From CAZOKZ01 sp964580585 (GTDB taxonomy: Bacteria > Sumerlaeota > Sumerlaeia > SLMS01 > JAHLLQ01), in assembly GCA_964580585.1 (NCBI GenBank), contig CAZOKZ010000043.1, forward strand, positions 1-36,565: a stretch of DNA of 36,565 nucleotides, written 5' to 3'. Positions within the stretch are counted from its first letter, which is position 1, and each line of letters begins with the position of its first letter. The position numbers were made by a program, and so were the translations under genes. The notes under the pieces are model-generated. The model searched no databases. It was not told where the DNA came from and saw nothing but the letters and a program-made list of their open reading frames with translations. Positions 1 to 8,491 of the stretch are shown here, in pieces.

Positions 1-104
1 CCCAACAACCAACCCACCAGCGCGACAGGGGCGAGAGCGAACAACGAACAGGGGTTGGGTGCAAATGAAAAATGAAGGAGGCTGACGATTTTTTTACAGG
101 ATTC

Positions 105-707
105 TTATTCTTCGCCCTGGTCCCGGGACATAAGTCGTTGACCCCACTTGAGTTGCCACGCGGTTCCGACGGGAAAAAGCACCAGGATGGGCAGGCCATT
201 ATAGGGCCAATCGAGGGCGGCCATGATGAGAAGGCTGCCAATGGTGGCGCTGGCGAGGGCAACAAGGTGTTTGTGAAAGGCAGCGAAGAGCAGGCCGCTG
301 AGAATCGAAGCGATCGGGCTGCCAAAGGCGAGAAACAGGTCGGTGTAAACGATTTCAGGCATGTTCGGCAGCGCGCGCAGCGACGGCAGGCCGGCAATAA
401 ATGCCCAGCCGCCTATAAAGGAACCGGCGAGGAAGAAAGCCATCCGGTTGAGAAAACGAAAGAGGGAGATGCCAGCAAGAGCACCGAGCAAAATCCCCGC
501 ACCTTGAGCGATCCAGCGGGTTTGTTCGGCGAGGTCAACGTGATTGGCGGTAATCCAGGCGAGTCCAAGCCCAACGGCGGCGCCCAGAATCCCGCCGGTG
601 ACCATGAGAATCGCGCGATAGAGAACCCAACCGAAAAGCAACAGCAGGGTTCCGGAAATGAGAAGTTCGGGCGGGGCGGCTTGGATGGCTTCGAGAAGGG
701 GTTGCAT
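105..707 (-). CDS. Polytopic membrane protein, DUF4203/TMEM198-like
   Basis: Encodes 200 residues, almost entirely hydrophobic helices separated by short polar turns, about seven membrane segments by eye. Small-residue-rich segments (GGILGAAVGLGLAW, GILLGALAGISLF, FFLAGSFIGGWAF) recall the DUF4203/TM7S3-TM198 group of bacterial membrane proteins; this is a resemblance of pattern, not a verified match. Cytoplasmic-membrane location is clear, function unknown. The ATG at 707 has no convincing Shine-Dalgarno. It lies 92 nt downstream of the FG-GAP gene on the same strand and could be co-transcribed with it. A 256-codon open frame on the opposite strand is a shadow with non-protein-like composition. 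Confidence 0.7.
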   Translation of the reverse strand: MQPLLEAIQAAPPELLISGTLLLLFGWVLYRAILMVTGGILGAAVGLGLAWITANHVDLAEQTRWIAQGAGILLGALAGISLFRFLNRMAFFLAGSFIGGWAFIAGLPSLRALPNMPEIVYTDLFLAFGSPIASILSGLLFAAFHKHLVALASATIGSLLIMAALDWPYNGLPILVLFPVGTAWQLKWGQRLMSRDQGEE

Positions 708-799
708 GGCAACGACACCGCGGGGAGTTGTGACTCAGGATCGATCAAGCCACGGCGAGCCATCGGTAGAAAGTCAACCCGAAGGAGCCTTTGCTTCCC

Positions 800-3700
800 C
801 TACTCCACCACAAACACCTGCCACGGACCGTCGGGCTTGTGATGAAAGCCCAACTGCGTGTTGCGGGTGGGCGCGAAAAAGCCGTCCACGCCGTTCGAGC
901 GAGCGGTCCAAACTTCGCCAGTGTCGGTGAGTTGAATCAGATCATCGGCTCCGTCGCGGTCCACGTCGGCGACGAACACCCACCAGCCGTCACCCTGGTT
1001 AGAGTTATCTTGAAAGTAAAGATCGGGGTTCCAAACGGTGGGAGCGGCAAGTGTTGCTCCGTCCCCAAGCGCAACGCGGGCCTGTGGAAAAGCGATTTCG
1101 CACACGTCAAGGTCTCCGTCCCCGTTAAAATCGCCAAAGTGAACGCCTTTGCCATTCGCGGGATCATGCGCGAATCCGGGTGATCCCCACAGTGAAAGCG
1201 GCGCGAATGTCGTCCCTATGGAACGCGCCCATGAAATATCGCCTGCTATGTTGTCTATCTGGACAAGATCGTCGGCTCCGTCCCCGTTCACATCGGCGAC
1301 GAATACGTGAAGCCCGCCAACCGGGTTGTGGCGTAAACTTGTCACCGCGAGAAATTGGGGACCGTCGGGATTTTGTCCAAGTTGCGGCGGTTGTACGGAC
1401 GAAAGCACACCGGTTGAACTGAGTTGAAGCAATGTATCGGCTCCGTCCCCATCGAAGTCGCCCGTCAAAACGAGGAAACCGCTCTGTGGATCGCTGTGCC
1501 ACGATACGCCTTGTTTTTCAGGAGGATTGAAGCCCAGGTGCGTGCCGCCTAATGCCGTCCACCATTGTCCCCACGGCGTGATGGTTGCCAGATCGGCGAC
1601 TCCGTCCCCATTGAAATCTCCGCTCATGGTTTGCCAACCGGTGAATTGATGACGAAAGCCGGTGAAGCCAATTTTCGCAGGGGGGAAAAACCGCTCGGCA
1701 GGTCCGAGCGGCGCGAGCCAAGCGTCCGTGTAAGGCGTCAGCGTCAAAAGGGACGGAGTTGGAATCGCGGCTTGCTCGACGGGAGTTCCGGCGATGGCGA
1801 AATAGAGCGGTAGCAATGAAGTTGTGCGTGCTTTGATGCGATTTTGCGCCTTGTTGAGCACTTGATTATCCATCAACGTCCATGGTCCATCGGGGGACGG
1901 AGCCGAATACAGCGCGAGCGAGTTTTCGTCAAGGTGCCACACTTCACCGTCGAGGTATTTCACCATGATTTCAACATATCCGACGACGATGCCCTTTTGG
2001 CTTTCACGGATATAGTTTTCGCGGTCGGTTTCAAGGAACCAATAAACATTGGCTGCGTGATTAATGTTAGAAAGATCGCTGCCACGCCGGGTGATGGTAG
2101 CAACTTGCAAACTGGCGTCATCTTTTCCAAAACCGCTGCCGTCCGTAAAATCAACCCAAAGTCGCGATGACGGCGACGACTGCGTGCCGTTGCCCAGGTA
2201 TCCAATTCCCGAGGGGGGCGCATCTCCCGCACGCGCGAACGAAGCGTAGGTGGCTTGCTGGGATGTGCCTGAACCGAAGAGGATGTAAGATTTTTCTGCC
2301 AAAAAGGTGGTACCGATCAAGGCGTCTTCAAATCCATCACCGTTAAAGTCCCCTATAGCCGAAGTGTCATATCCAAATCGATCTTCAGCATTTTCACCTT
2401 GTATTGTAGTTGCGACAATTTCAATATTTTGAGGGTGAGAATTCTGCTCAAGTTTTGCGGAGACAAAGTAACAACGACCAATATAAGCCGAATTGTCACG
2501 CTTTGCACCTGCGGCTGATATCACATAGTCAATTACTGAATCACTATTGATATCACCGATACCATTTACAACCCCACCAAGAATATCTAAAGTTTCAGTC
2601 CCATAATACACTTTCCTAACGAATGAATCATTCGGCAAATCAATCTCACTTTCACAGTCCGTCTGGCCGAATAATATATATACTTCGCCGGAAGAATATT
2701 TACCATAAATATCCGCACCTGGAGCTCCTACGGCGTAATCAGATAAGCCATCTCCACTAATATCACCGATTCCAGCTATACCATAGCCTGAAGCATCATA
2801 CTCGCGATGCCCATGAATTTTAAATCCATCAGAACATTTGTTTGAAATCAGTGATATTTGCGAAGGCCAATTAGTTGAATGTCCATATAATATATTGGTC
2901 TCTCCAGCCACCCTTTTACCATCATGTACAAAACGTATATTGCTAATCATTATCTCATTAGCTCCATTACCATCAATATCACCTCCTGCGGCAATCCGAT
3001 AACTATCAACCAATGGGATGGGGTTATTATCATTGGTATCAAGAATTCTAAATCCGTTATTTCCATTTACCGCGCTTAGTGGAAAATTTTCGTCCCAATT
3101 TACTTTCCCAAATATCACATGGAACCCATTATGATTCAATTGACGGACTGCAAAATCGTCGAAACCATCACCATTAACATCCCCAAGACCCTTGAGGGCA
3201 GTCGTCCTACTTTCACCAACCTTGAAACCATATTCACCATCTAACTTACTCAAATCAACACCATGCGGGTATCCACCTTCTTTCCCAAAAATAACATATG
3301 TTGCTAATCCATGATATCCTCCCAATACAAAATCGCTAATTCCATCACCGTTAACATCTCCTATTCCAGAGCAAAAACTTCCAATTTGTTCGTCTGAATC
3401 AACGCCTCGGATCGCAAATCCTTCCGAAGATTGATGCTCATAGGAAAGATTGTTTAAATAAAAGTTGGGTTCCATTGGATTGGGGGTGCCAAAAAGAACA
3501 TATACAGCCCCACGAAATTGAGGTACGGTAGGTGCTGGAAATCCAATTCCTCCTATTTCATGATCTTTCTCAAAACCAGTTTGTGGAAAAGCGGATTTAT
3601 TACCAATAGCAATATCATCAAATCCATCCCCGTTAACATCACCGATACCAGCAATATCATGTGCCATCCCGTGAATACGGACCCCATTGCGTCCATCCAG

Positions 3701-3895
3701 GTTGGAAAGTTCAAATGGTTGTGGCAGTTGCGCCTGCGCTGGGGTTGTCAGCAATCCGGCGGCCACCAGCCCCGCGGCGGCAACTGTTCGGCAAGCGCGC
3801 GCGAGGTTTCGTTTCCGCCACTCGGGAGAGTGGCGTTCCCACGGGGGACGATTTTTGAGATGGCGATTTCGGTGCGGACGTGTGGCGGTGGGCAT
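800..3895 (-). CDS. Secreted protein with two FG-GAP/VCBS beta-propeller blocks
   Basis: The start is set at the ATG at 3895, because a GGAGG lies about 8 nt upstream and a signal peptide follows it (Arg-rich n-region, hydrophobic stretch, TPAQAQ cleavage region). The frame stays open to 4126 but that extension looks non-coding. The 1031-residue product has seven Ca-binding loops of type GIGDVNGDGFDD in the N-terminal half (about residues 80-525), matching a seven-bladed integrin-alpha-like propeller. A linker domain of unknown type follows (about 540-720), then five further loops (SGDFNGDGVADL, TGDFDGDGADTL and so on, about 760-1000). FG-GAP/VCBS proteins are usually extracellular adhesion or structural proteins; the ligand is unknown. 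Base composition changes sharply inside the gene: the N-terminal propeller is AT-rich (33% GC in the line from 2581) and the C-terminal block GC-rich (62% in the line from 1261). Confidence 0.88.
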   Translation of the reverse strand: MPTATRPHRNRHLKNRPPWERHSPEWRKRNLARACRTVAAAGLVAAGLLTTPAQAQLPQPFELSNLDGRNGVRIHGMAHDIAGIGDVNGDGFDDIAIGNKSAFPQTGFEKDHEIGGIGFPAPTVPQFRGAVYVLFGTPNPMEPNFYLNNLSYEHQSSEGFAIRGVDSDEQIGSFCSGIGDVNGDGISDFVLGGYHGLATYVIFGKEGGYPHGVDLSKLDGEYGFKVGESRTTALKGLGDVNGDGFDDFAVRQLNHNGFHVIFGKVNWDENFPLSAVNGNNGFRILDTNDNNPIPLVDSYRIAAGGDIDGNGANEIMISNIRFVHDGKRVAGETNILYGHSTNWPSQISLISNKCSDGFKIHGHREYDASGYGIAGIGDISGDGLSDYAVGAPGADIYGKYSSGEVYILFGQTDCESEIDLPNDSFVRKVYYGTETLDILGGVVNGIGDINSDSVIDYVISAAGAKRDNSAYIGRCYFVSAKLEQNSHPQNIEIVATTIQGENAEDRFGYDTSAIGDFNGDGFEDALIGTTFLAEKSYILFGSGTSQQATYASFARAGDAPPSGIGYLGNGTQSSPSSRLWVDFTDGSGFGKDDASLQVATITRRGSDLSNINHAANVYWFLETDRENYIRESQKGIVVGYVEIMVKYLDGEVWHLDENSLALYSAPSPDGPWTLMDNQVLNKAQNRIKARTTSLLPLYFAIAGTPVEQAAIPTPSLLTLTPYTDAWLAPLGPAERFFPPAKIGFTGFRHQFTGWQTMSGDFNGDGVADLATITPWGQWWTALGGTHLGFNPPEKQGVSWHSDPQSGFLVLTGDFDGDGADTLLQLSSTGVLSSVQPPQLGQNPDGPQFLAVTSLRHNPVGGLHVFVADVNGDGADDLVQIDNIAGDISWARSIGTTFAPLSLWGSPGFAHDPANGKGVHFGDFNGDGDLDVCEIAFPQARVALGDGATLAAPTVWNPDLYFQDNSNQGDGWWVFVADVDRDGADDLIQLTDTGEVWTARSNGVDGFFAPTRNTQLGFHHKPDGPWQVFVVE

Positions 3896-4425
3896 GATGG
3901 GTTTCCTCCCCGGGGCGGCGGCGAACGGCCTTTCCTCTCTCTGCGTCACAGTTTGGCGCAGGAAACGAATACCGTCAATGCCAACCGCTTGCGGGTGTGC
4001 GGAGTGGGTTGATCGCAAAGGCGCAAAAAATGTGGTGGGTACTCGGTTGGAGAACGCGGTGGATTTTGAAAATTTCGCTTCAAAGCGGGACGCGATTGGA
4101 CAGAATGGACGAACTTCGCAGCACACGTAGGTAAAAGTGTGAAATGACGGCTTGCGCTGGCGAGAATAGGGGGATTTGCAAACATCTGATTTTGATCGAG
4201 TTACGAAAAACGCAACAAGCCTAATGAGACGCCACTAGGCCGGGTAAAGGACGGTTAAGGTACGGCTAAAGGCCGGTGGAAAACCAACGCAGGGCGACTT
4301 TTGCCCGGTTCAGGGAAAAGGCGGCGGTGCCTGGGGGAATGCTCTCTCGGTACCGGCTGCAAGAGTGGTCTTGTGTTCCTACGGGGGAATGGGTGACGGT
4401 GACTTATCGATTTTGCCAAGGGAGG
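3896..4425. other. Divergent intergenic region, 530 bp
   Basis: Lies between the divergent FG-GAP gene and ruvX. Open frames on both strands enter it, but none has a ribosome-binding site or protein-like composition. It must hold promoters for both sides, although no convincing -35/-10 pair was seen. The only clear structure is the short direct-repeat cluster near 4241-4275. Confidence 0.5.
4241..4275. repeat. Short direct repeats CGGNTAAAGG with about 11-nt period
   Basis: CGGGTAAAGG (4241-4250), CGGTTAAGG (4252-4260) and CGGCTAAAGG (4263-4272) follow one another, with a decayed fourth copy starting at 4274. The period is about one helical turn, as in arrays of protein-binding half-sites. 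They lie some 150 nt upstream of the chosen ruvX start. No binding protein can be named. Confidence 0.4.
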
Positions 4426-4878
4426 ATGGTGGCGGATTTGAACGATGAAAAACGAAATCCCGGCGTTTTGGCGCTGGATGTGGGTGATGTGCGGATTGGG
4501 GTGGCGGTTTCGGAGTCGCGGATTATCGCGACAACGCTGGCGGCGATCGATCGACGCAAAGGGCGCAAGGAAACGTTGAATGCGATCGAGGTTTTGGTCG
4601 AAAAATACCGGGTGGGGACGATTTTGCTCGGACTGCCGTTGTTGGAAAAGGGCATCGAAGGCGCGCAGGCCGAAAAAACACGCGCGTTCGGGCGGTCGTT
4701 GGCGCGGCGGTTGCCAAGTCCCAGGATCGAGTTTTGGGACGAACGGTACTCGTCCAGCGAGGCACGCGATATTTTGGACGGCGGGTCGCGTGTGGAAAAA
4801 GGGCGGATCGATTCGGTGGCGGCGGCGATAATTTTGCAAGGTTACCTGGATAGTCAGGAAAAATCGAAAAAGACATAA
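4426..4878 (+). CDS. ruvX: RuvX/YqgF family pre-16S rRNA nuclease or Holliday junction resolvase-like protein
   Basis: The RNase H-like YqgF fold is recognised from LALDVGDVRIGVAVSE near the N-terminus (first catalytic Asp), a LLGLPL strand, WDERYSSSEA (acidic motif) and DSVAAAIILQGYLD (last acidic motif, C-terminal helix). YqgF proteins act in maturation of the 16S rRNA 5' end in E. coli and resemble Holliday junction resolvases. Starting at ATG 4426 gives 150 residues, close to the usual family length. The frame is open from 4276, but those 50 extra residues have no counterpart in the family. The GGAGG directly abuts ATG 4426, so GTG 4429 or TTG 4438 are possible real starts. A lipoprotein gene follows 56 nt downstream. 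Confidence 0.88.
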   Translation: MVADLNDEKRNPGVLALDVGDVRIGVAVSESRIIATTLAAIDRRKGRKETLNAIEVLVEKYRVGTILLGLPLLEKGIEGAQAEKTRAFGRSLARRLPSPRIEFWDERYSSSEARDILDGGSRVEKGRIDSVAAAIILQGYLDSQEKSKKT

Positions 4879-4934
4879 CTTCGCGGGAACATTCGCGTTC
4901 CCCATTTTGTCCAGAACAGTATCGAGAGGAAAAC

Positions 4935-5498
4935 ATGATGAAGTGGAATGTGAAAAAAGCAATTCGCGTGGCTCAGTGCGCCGTTTTTGGGGCGGCGATG
5001 ATTTTTGTGGCGGGGTGTTTTGGTTCGCAAAAACATCCGGACTTCCTTGTGCCGCAGGAAGACACGGTGGAAGCGCAGTTTAATGTGGCGCAGTCGCAGG
5101 AGCGCGGGGCGCGGGGCATTTACGACAAGGCCAAGCGTCAGGGTGAACTGGAAAAAGCCGTAATCGCTTATCAGGCTGTCGAAGATCGTTTTCCCGACGA
5201 TGCGAAATATACACCGGCGGCTTCGCTGTTCATTGCAAATATTCAGCAGGAAATCGAAGAGCACGAAAAAGCCATCGCCCAGTATGAGCACGTGTTGCAA
5301 ACGTTTCCGGACGACGAGGAAGTGCGTTTGAGCGCGTTGCTTGGCATGGGAATTAGTCTGGATGAATTGGCGCGACCCGAAGAAGCGCAGGTTTATTATA
5401 AAATGCTGATCGATCAGTATCAAGCGTCGAGCGATCCGCGGGTGTTGCAAATGGTGGAGACGGCACGCAAGCGCTATCGCCAGATTCGCCCGCGATAG
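4935..5498 (+). CDS. TPR-like lipoprotein
   Basis: 187 residues. The N-terminus has basic residues, a hydrophobic core and a lipobox VAGC with the lipidated Cys at position 28, so it should be membrane-anchored in the periplasm. The mature part is helical: AVIAYQAVEDRFPDD, AIAQYEHVLQTFPDDEE and EEAQVYYKMLIDQYQ are TPR-type helix pairs in the style of BamD/YbgF-like outer-membrane assembly factors. Length and repeat number are too small to call BamD. GAGAGGAAAAC precedes the ATG at 4935; a second ATG follows at once. It is probably co-transcribed with ruvX. A role as a scaffold for envelope proteins is inferred from the repeat type only. Confidence 0.78.
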   Translation: MMKWNVKKAIRVAQCAVFGAAMIFVAGCFGSQKHPDFLVPQEDTVEAQFNVAQSQERGARGIYDKAKRQGELEKAVIAYQAVEDRFPDDAKYTPAASLFIANIQQEIEEHEKAIAQYEHVLQTFPDDEEVRLSALLGMGISLDELARPEEAQVYYKMLIDQYQASSDPRVLQMVETARKRYRQIRPR

Positions 5499-5552
5499 GA
5501 CGTTTTCGTTTTCCGAATTTCGGCGTTGCGCGTCGAACTCGAGCTCAGGTCA

Positions 5553-5567
5553 CGTATAACATATACG
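5553..5567. promoter_or_regulatory. Perfect dyad CGTATA-ACA-TATACG upstream of the DUF4139 cluster
   Basis: A 6-bp perfect inverted repeat with a 3-nt centre in the 153-nt gap before the first DUF4139 gene. The size and spacing suit a dimeric repressor or activator site, but no -35/-10 pair can be assigned next to it. Confidence 0.3.
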
Positions 5568-5651
5568 CTCCCTTCGCCTTCGACTTGCGCACCTTGAATT
5601 TCAAAAAACGTTAGCCGTCCCAACCACGAGCAAGCATGGGGGATTTCGGAA

Positions 5652-7058
5652 ATGCCGCAAAGTTGGTACAAAAGGGGACGGAGAACTTTACTGGCTACGT
5701 TTCTGTTGAGCGTTGCGGGCAATGCGCAGGCGAAGATTGACCTGGTAACGTTGCCCACGCGCGGCGAAACGCAACTGACGATTTACAACAGCCAGGATTT
5801 GACGCTCGCCCGCGAACGGCGCCCAATGATGCTAAAACAGGGGCGCAATGAAGTCCAGTTTTCGTGGGCGAATACGACGATCGATCCCTCATCGTTGAAA
5901 CTGGAACTGATCGAAAAGCCCGCGGGTTACGCGTTGCTCGATGCGCACTACCCCGCTTACACAACCGATATGATTATCTGGACCATCGAGGCGCCAAGGG
6001 ACGGAGCCGTCGAAGTCGAGATTTCGTATTTCGTTTCGGGCGTTTCCTGGCGCGCGGATTATTCGGCGTTGGCCAACGCGGACGAAACGATGTTGCGCCT
6101 GGAGCCGAATTTTACGCTGACCAATAATAGCGGTGAAGAATTCGAACGCGCGAAAACCCGCCTGGTTGTTGGTGATGTGAATTTGGTGGAGTCAATTACG
6201 GGTTTGGCGTGGTCGTTTTTTGTCACAGAAAGACGGGATCAAAAAAAGGATCACTTGAATTATTTCTACGCAAAAAACGAAGGGATGGATGAGGATATAA
6301 TCAGTGATGCTCCCATCGATCCGTTTAGTTCTGGCGGTGCTTTTGCCGATGCTTTCGCCGCTAGTTCTCCTTTCCAAGAAGGCATGGAGAAAGCCAAAGA
6401 AATCATCAAAGCATCGGTTTCCGAATACCAGCTTTATACCGTCGAAGGGACGGAGACGATCCCAGATGGGTGGAGCAAGCAGTTGCCGAATCCGCGAATT
6501 GACGAAATTCCCATCGAAGTAAGTTATGAATACAATCCCGCCGAACATGGTTCGAGTGTTGTTAAATTCTATAAGTTCAAAAACGACTCGGAACATCAGT
6601 TGGGCGAGGTGCAGTTGCCGGAAGGAACGTATTATGTTTATTCCGACGACGCGAGGGACGGAGTTTGTTTTGAGGCCTCCTACGAACATCAATATGTTCC
6701 CGTTGGCGAAGACGTGGAACTGAATTTACAAAGCGATGGGCGCGTTATCTTGGAACAGCGCACGATGAACGAACATCGCGATCATTTCGAGTACGACAAC
6801 CAAGGGAATGTAATTGGATTTGACATCATTAACGATGTCGAGTTGGAAATTCGGAACTCCAACGAACGAAATATTCCGATAAAAATCACCCTTCCCATGA
6901 ACCAAAACGATTGGGAGATTGTCCAATGCACCGACGACTTCAAGAAAGTTGATGCGCGGACAGCAGAGTGGGAAATACGCGTGGAAGGCCTGAATAAGAA
7001 GGTGATTCGCTACACGTTGGTGACGCGAACGGGCAGCCGCAACCGAACGAAATCTTGA
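5652..7058 (+). CDS. Secreted DUF4139-type protein, paralogue 1
   Basis: 468 residues with a short signal peptide (RRTLLATFLLSVAGNAQA, cleavage before KIDL). The body carries features I associate with DUF4139: a leading LPTRGETQLTIYNSQDLTL strand pair, VEISYFVSGVSWRADYSA, a NNSGEEFERAKTRLVVGDVNL stretch, then a C-terminal beta-rich part ending KKVIRYTLVTRTG. Such domains occur in MuiA-type proteins of unknown biochemical function. A weak GGGGGA stands 9 nt before ATG 5652. It heads a three-gene run (gaps 35 and 33 nt). A segment at about residues 183-258 (WSFFVTERRDQ onward) is unlike paralogue 2 and is the fastest-diverging part. It contains four copies of the GGGACGGAG word. Confidence 0.82.
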   Translation: MPQSWYKRGRRTLLATFLLSVAGNAQAKIDLVTLPTRGETQLTIYNSQDLTLARERRPMMLKQGRNEVQFSWANTTIDPSSLKLELIEKPAGYALLDAHYPAYTTDMIIWTIEAPRDGAVEVEISYFVSGVSWRADYSALANADETMLRLEPNFTLTNNSGEEFERAKTRLVVGDVNLVESITGLAWSFFVTERRDQKKDHLNYFYAKNEGMDEDIISDAPIDPFSSGGAFADAFAASSPFQEGMEKAKEIIKASVSEYQLYTVEGTETIPDGWSKQLPNPRIDEIPIEVSYEYNPAEHGSSVVKFYKFKNDSEHQLGEVQLPEGTYYVYSDDARDGVCFEASYEHQYVPVGEDVELNLQSDGRVILEQRTMNEHRDHFEYDNQGNVIGFDIINDVELEIRNSNERNIPIKITLPMNQNDWEIVQCTDDFKKVDARTAEWEIRVEGLNKKVIRYTLVTRTGSRNRTKS

Positions 7059-7093
7059 GATTTGATCGACTTTATCAAACGGGAGAAAATACA

Positions 7094-8458
7094 ATGAGTC
7101 CCAAAACCAAACGAAGCGCGCGATGGTTCACCGGGTGGTTGATGGCGGGCGGCATGCTGCTGGCAACCGCAACGGCACAGGCGAAAATCGACCTGGTAAC
7201 ATTGCCTTCGCGCGACAAAACACAGCTTTCGATTTACAAAAGCGAGGACCTGACGCTCGTGCGCGAGACGCGAACATTGACGTTCAATCAGGGGAAAAAT
7301 GAAATCCAATTTTCCTGGGCGAACACGTTGATCGACCCGACGTCGCTGCAAATTCGCATGGTGAAGAACTCGCCCGATTTCCGCGTGCTCGATGCGAGTT
7401 ACCCATCGAATTCGCAGAACACCATTGTGTGGAACATCGACGCTAAAACCGAAGGGCAAGCACAGGTTGAAATCACGTATTTCGCGTCGGGGCTGAATTG
7501 GCGTGCAGACTACACGGCTATTGCGAATAACGATGAATCGCACCTTCGCCTGGAACCGAATTTTACGATTTTCAATAATAGCGGCGAAGAGTTCGAAAAC
7601 GCGCAAACGCGTTTGGTCGTCGGCGAAATTAATCTGGTGGAAGCGATCGCGGAATTAGCACGGCGTGGAATCATCTCGGGAGAAAAAGCACAAGAATTCC
7701 GCCAACGCGCAGCAAAAACTGTCATGGCAAAACGCGAAATGATGGACATGGCCGCGCCGTCTGCCTTTGGCGCCATGATGGAAATGGACGAGGCGAAAGA
7801 AATTATCAAAGCGGCGGTTTCCGAATATTATTTGTACACCATCGAAGGGACGGAAAACATTGCAAACGGATGGGGCAAACAATTGCCAAATCCGCGCGTT
7901 GACGAAATCCCCATCGATGTAAGTTACGAATATAATCCTCGCAAATACGGCGATCAGGTAATTAAGTTCTATAAATTCAAAAACGACACGGAGCATGAAC
8001 TTGGCGACGTTCCCATGCCCGAAGGCGCGTATTATGTTTACAGCGACGACGGACGCGATGGCCTTCGTTTTCAGGCTTCTTACACCCATAAGTACATCCC
8101 TGTCGGCGAAGACATCGAATTGCAGTTAGGCAGCGATGGTCGCGTGTTATTCGAACCGCGCGAAATGAGTATGAAACGAACTAACTTTGAATACGACACG
8201 TATGGCAATGTGATCGGCTATGACATTGTGCGCGAAATGGAGTTAGAAATTCGCAACTCGAATGCGCGGACGATTCCAATAAAAATCACGTGGCCTCTAA
8301 CGCGCGAGGATTGGGAAATCACCAAAACGACATTGGAATATAAGAAAGTCGATCGGGAAACGGTCGAATGGAAATTGGACGTTCCCGCTTTGGACAAAAA
8401 AGTCATCGCCTATACTCTCGTCACACGCACCGGCAGCCGCGACCGCGTGAATAAATAA
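7094..8458 (+). CDS. Secreted DUF4139-type protein, paralogue 2
   Basis: 454 residues from ATG 7094, which has GGGAG 8 nt upstream; the frame opens 13 codons earlier but those lack a signal. The signal peptide ends at ATATAQA before KIDLVTLPS. It aligns with paralogue 1 over almost its full length, including shared motifs SWRADYTAIANND, NNSGEEFENAQTRLVVGEINL, KQLPNPRVDEIPIDVSYEYNP and the C-terminal IAYTLVTRTGSR. The variable middle segment is helical and Met/Ala-rich here (EKAQEFRQRAAKTVMAKRE, then MMDMAAPSAFGAMMEMDE). It is clearly a tandem duplicate of its upstream neighbour; function unknown. Confidence 0.84.
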   Translation: MSPKTKRSARWFTGWLMAGGMLLATATAQAKIDLVTLPSRDKTQLSIYKSEDLTLVRETRTLTFNQGKNEIQFSWANTLIDPTSLQIRMVKNSPDFRVLDASYPSNSQNTIVWNIDAKTEGQAQVEITYFASGLNWRADYTAIANNDESHLRLEPNFTIFNNSGEEFENAQTRLVVGEINLVEAIAELARRGIISGEKAQEFRQRAAKTVMAKREMMDMAAPSAFGAMMEMDEAKEIIKAAVSEYYLYTIEGTENIANGWGKQLPNPRVDEIPIDVSYEYNPRKYGDQVIKFYKFKNDTEHELGDVPMPEGAYYVYSDDGRDGLRFQASYTHKYIPVGEDIELQLGSDGRVLFEPREMSMKRTNFEYDTYGNVIGYDIVREMELEIRNSNARTIPIKITWPLTREDWEITKTTLEYKKVDRETVEWKLDVPALDKKVIAYTLVTRTGSRDRVNK

Positions 8459-8491
8459 CACATCGACGGAATATACTTAAGGAGCACGATC

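Noticed and set aside
72..842. Long plus-strand open frame (256 codons) over the membrane-protein gene
   Set aside because: It is antisense to a clear polytopic membrane protein, has Gly/Glu/Lys-rich composition without hydrophobic core or domain, and no ribosome-binding site.
3896..4126. 77-residue N-terminal extension of the FG-GAP protein
   Set aside because: It would bury the signal peptide; ATG 3895 has a strong GGAGG at proper spacing.
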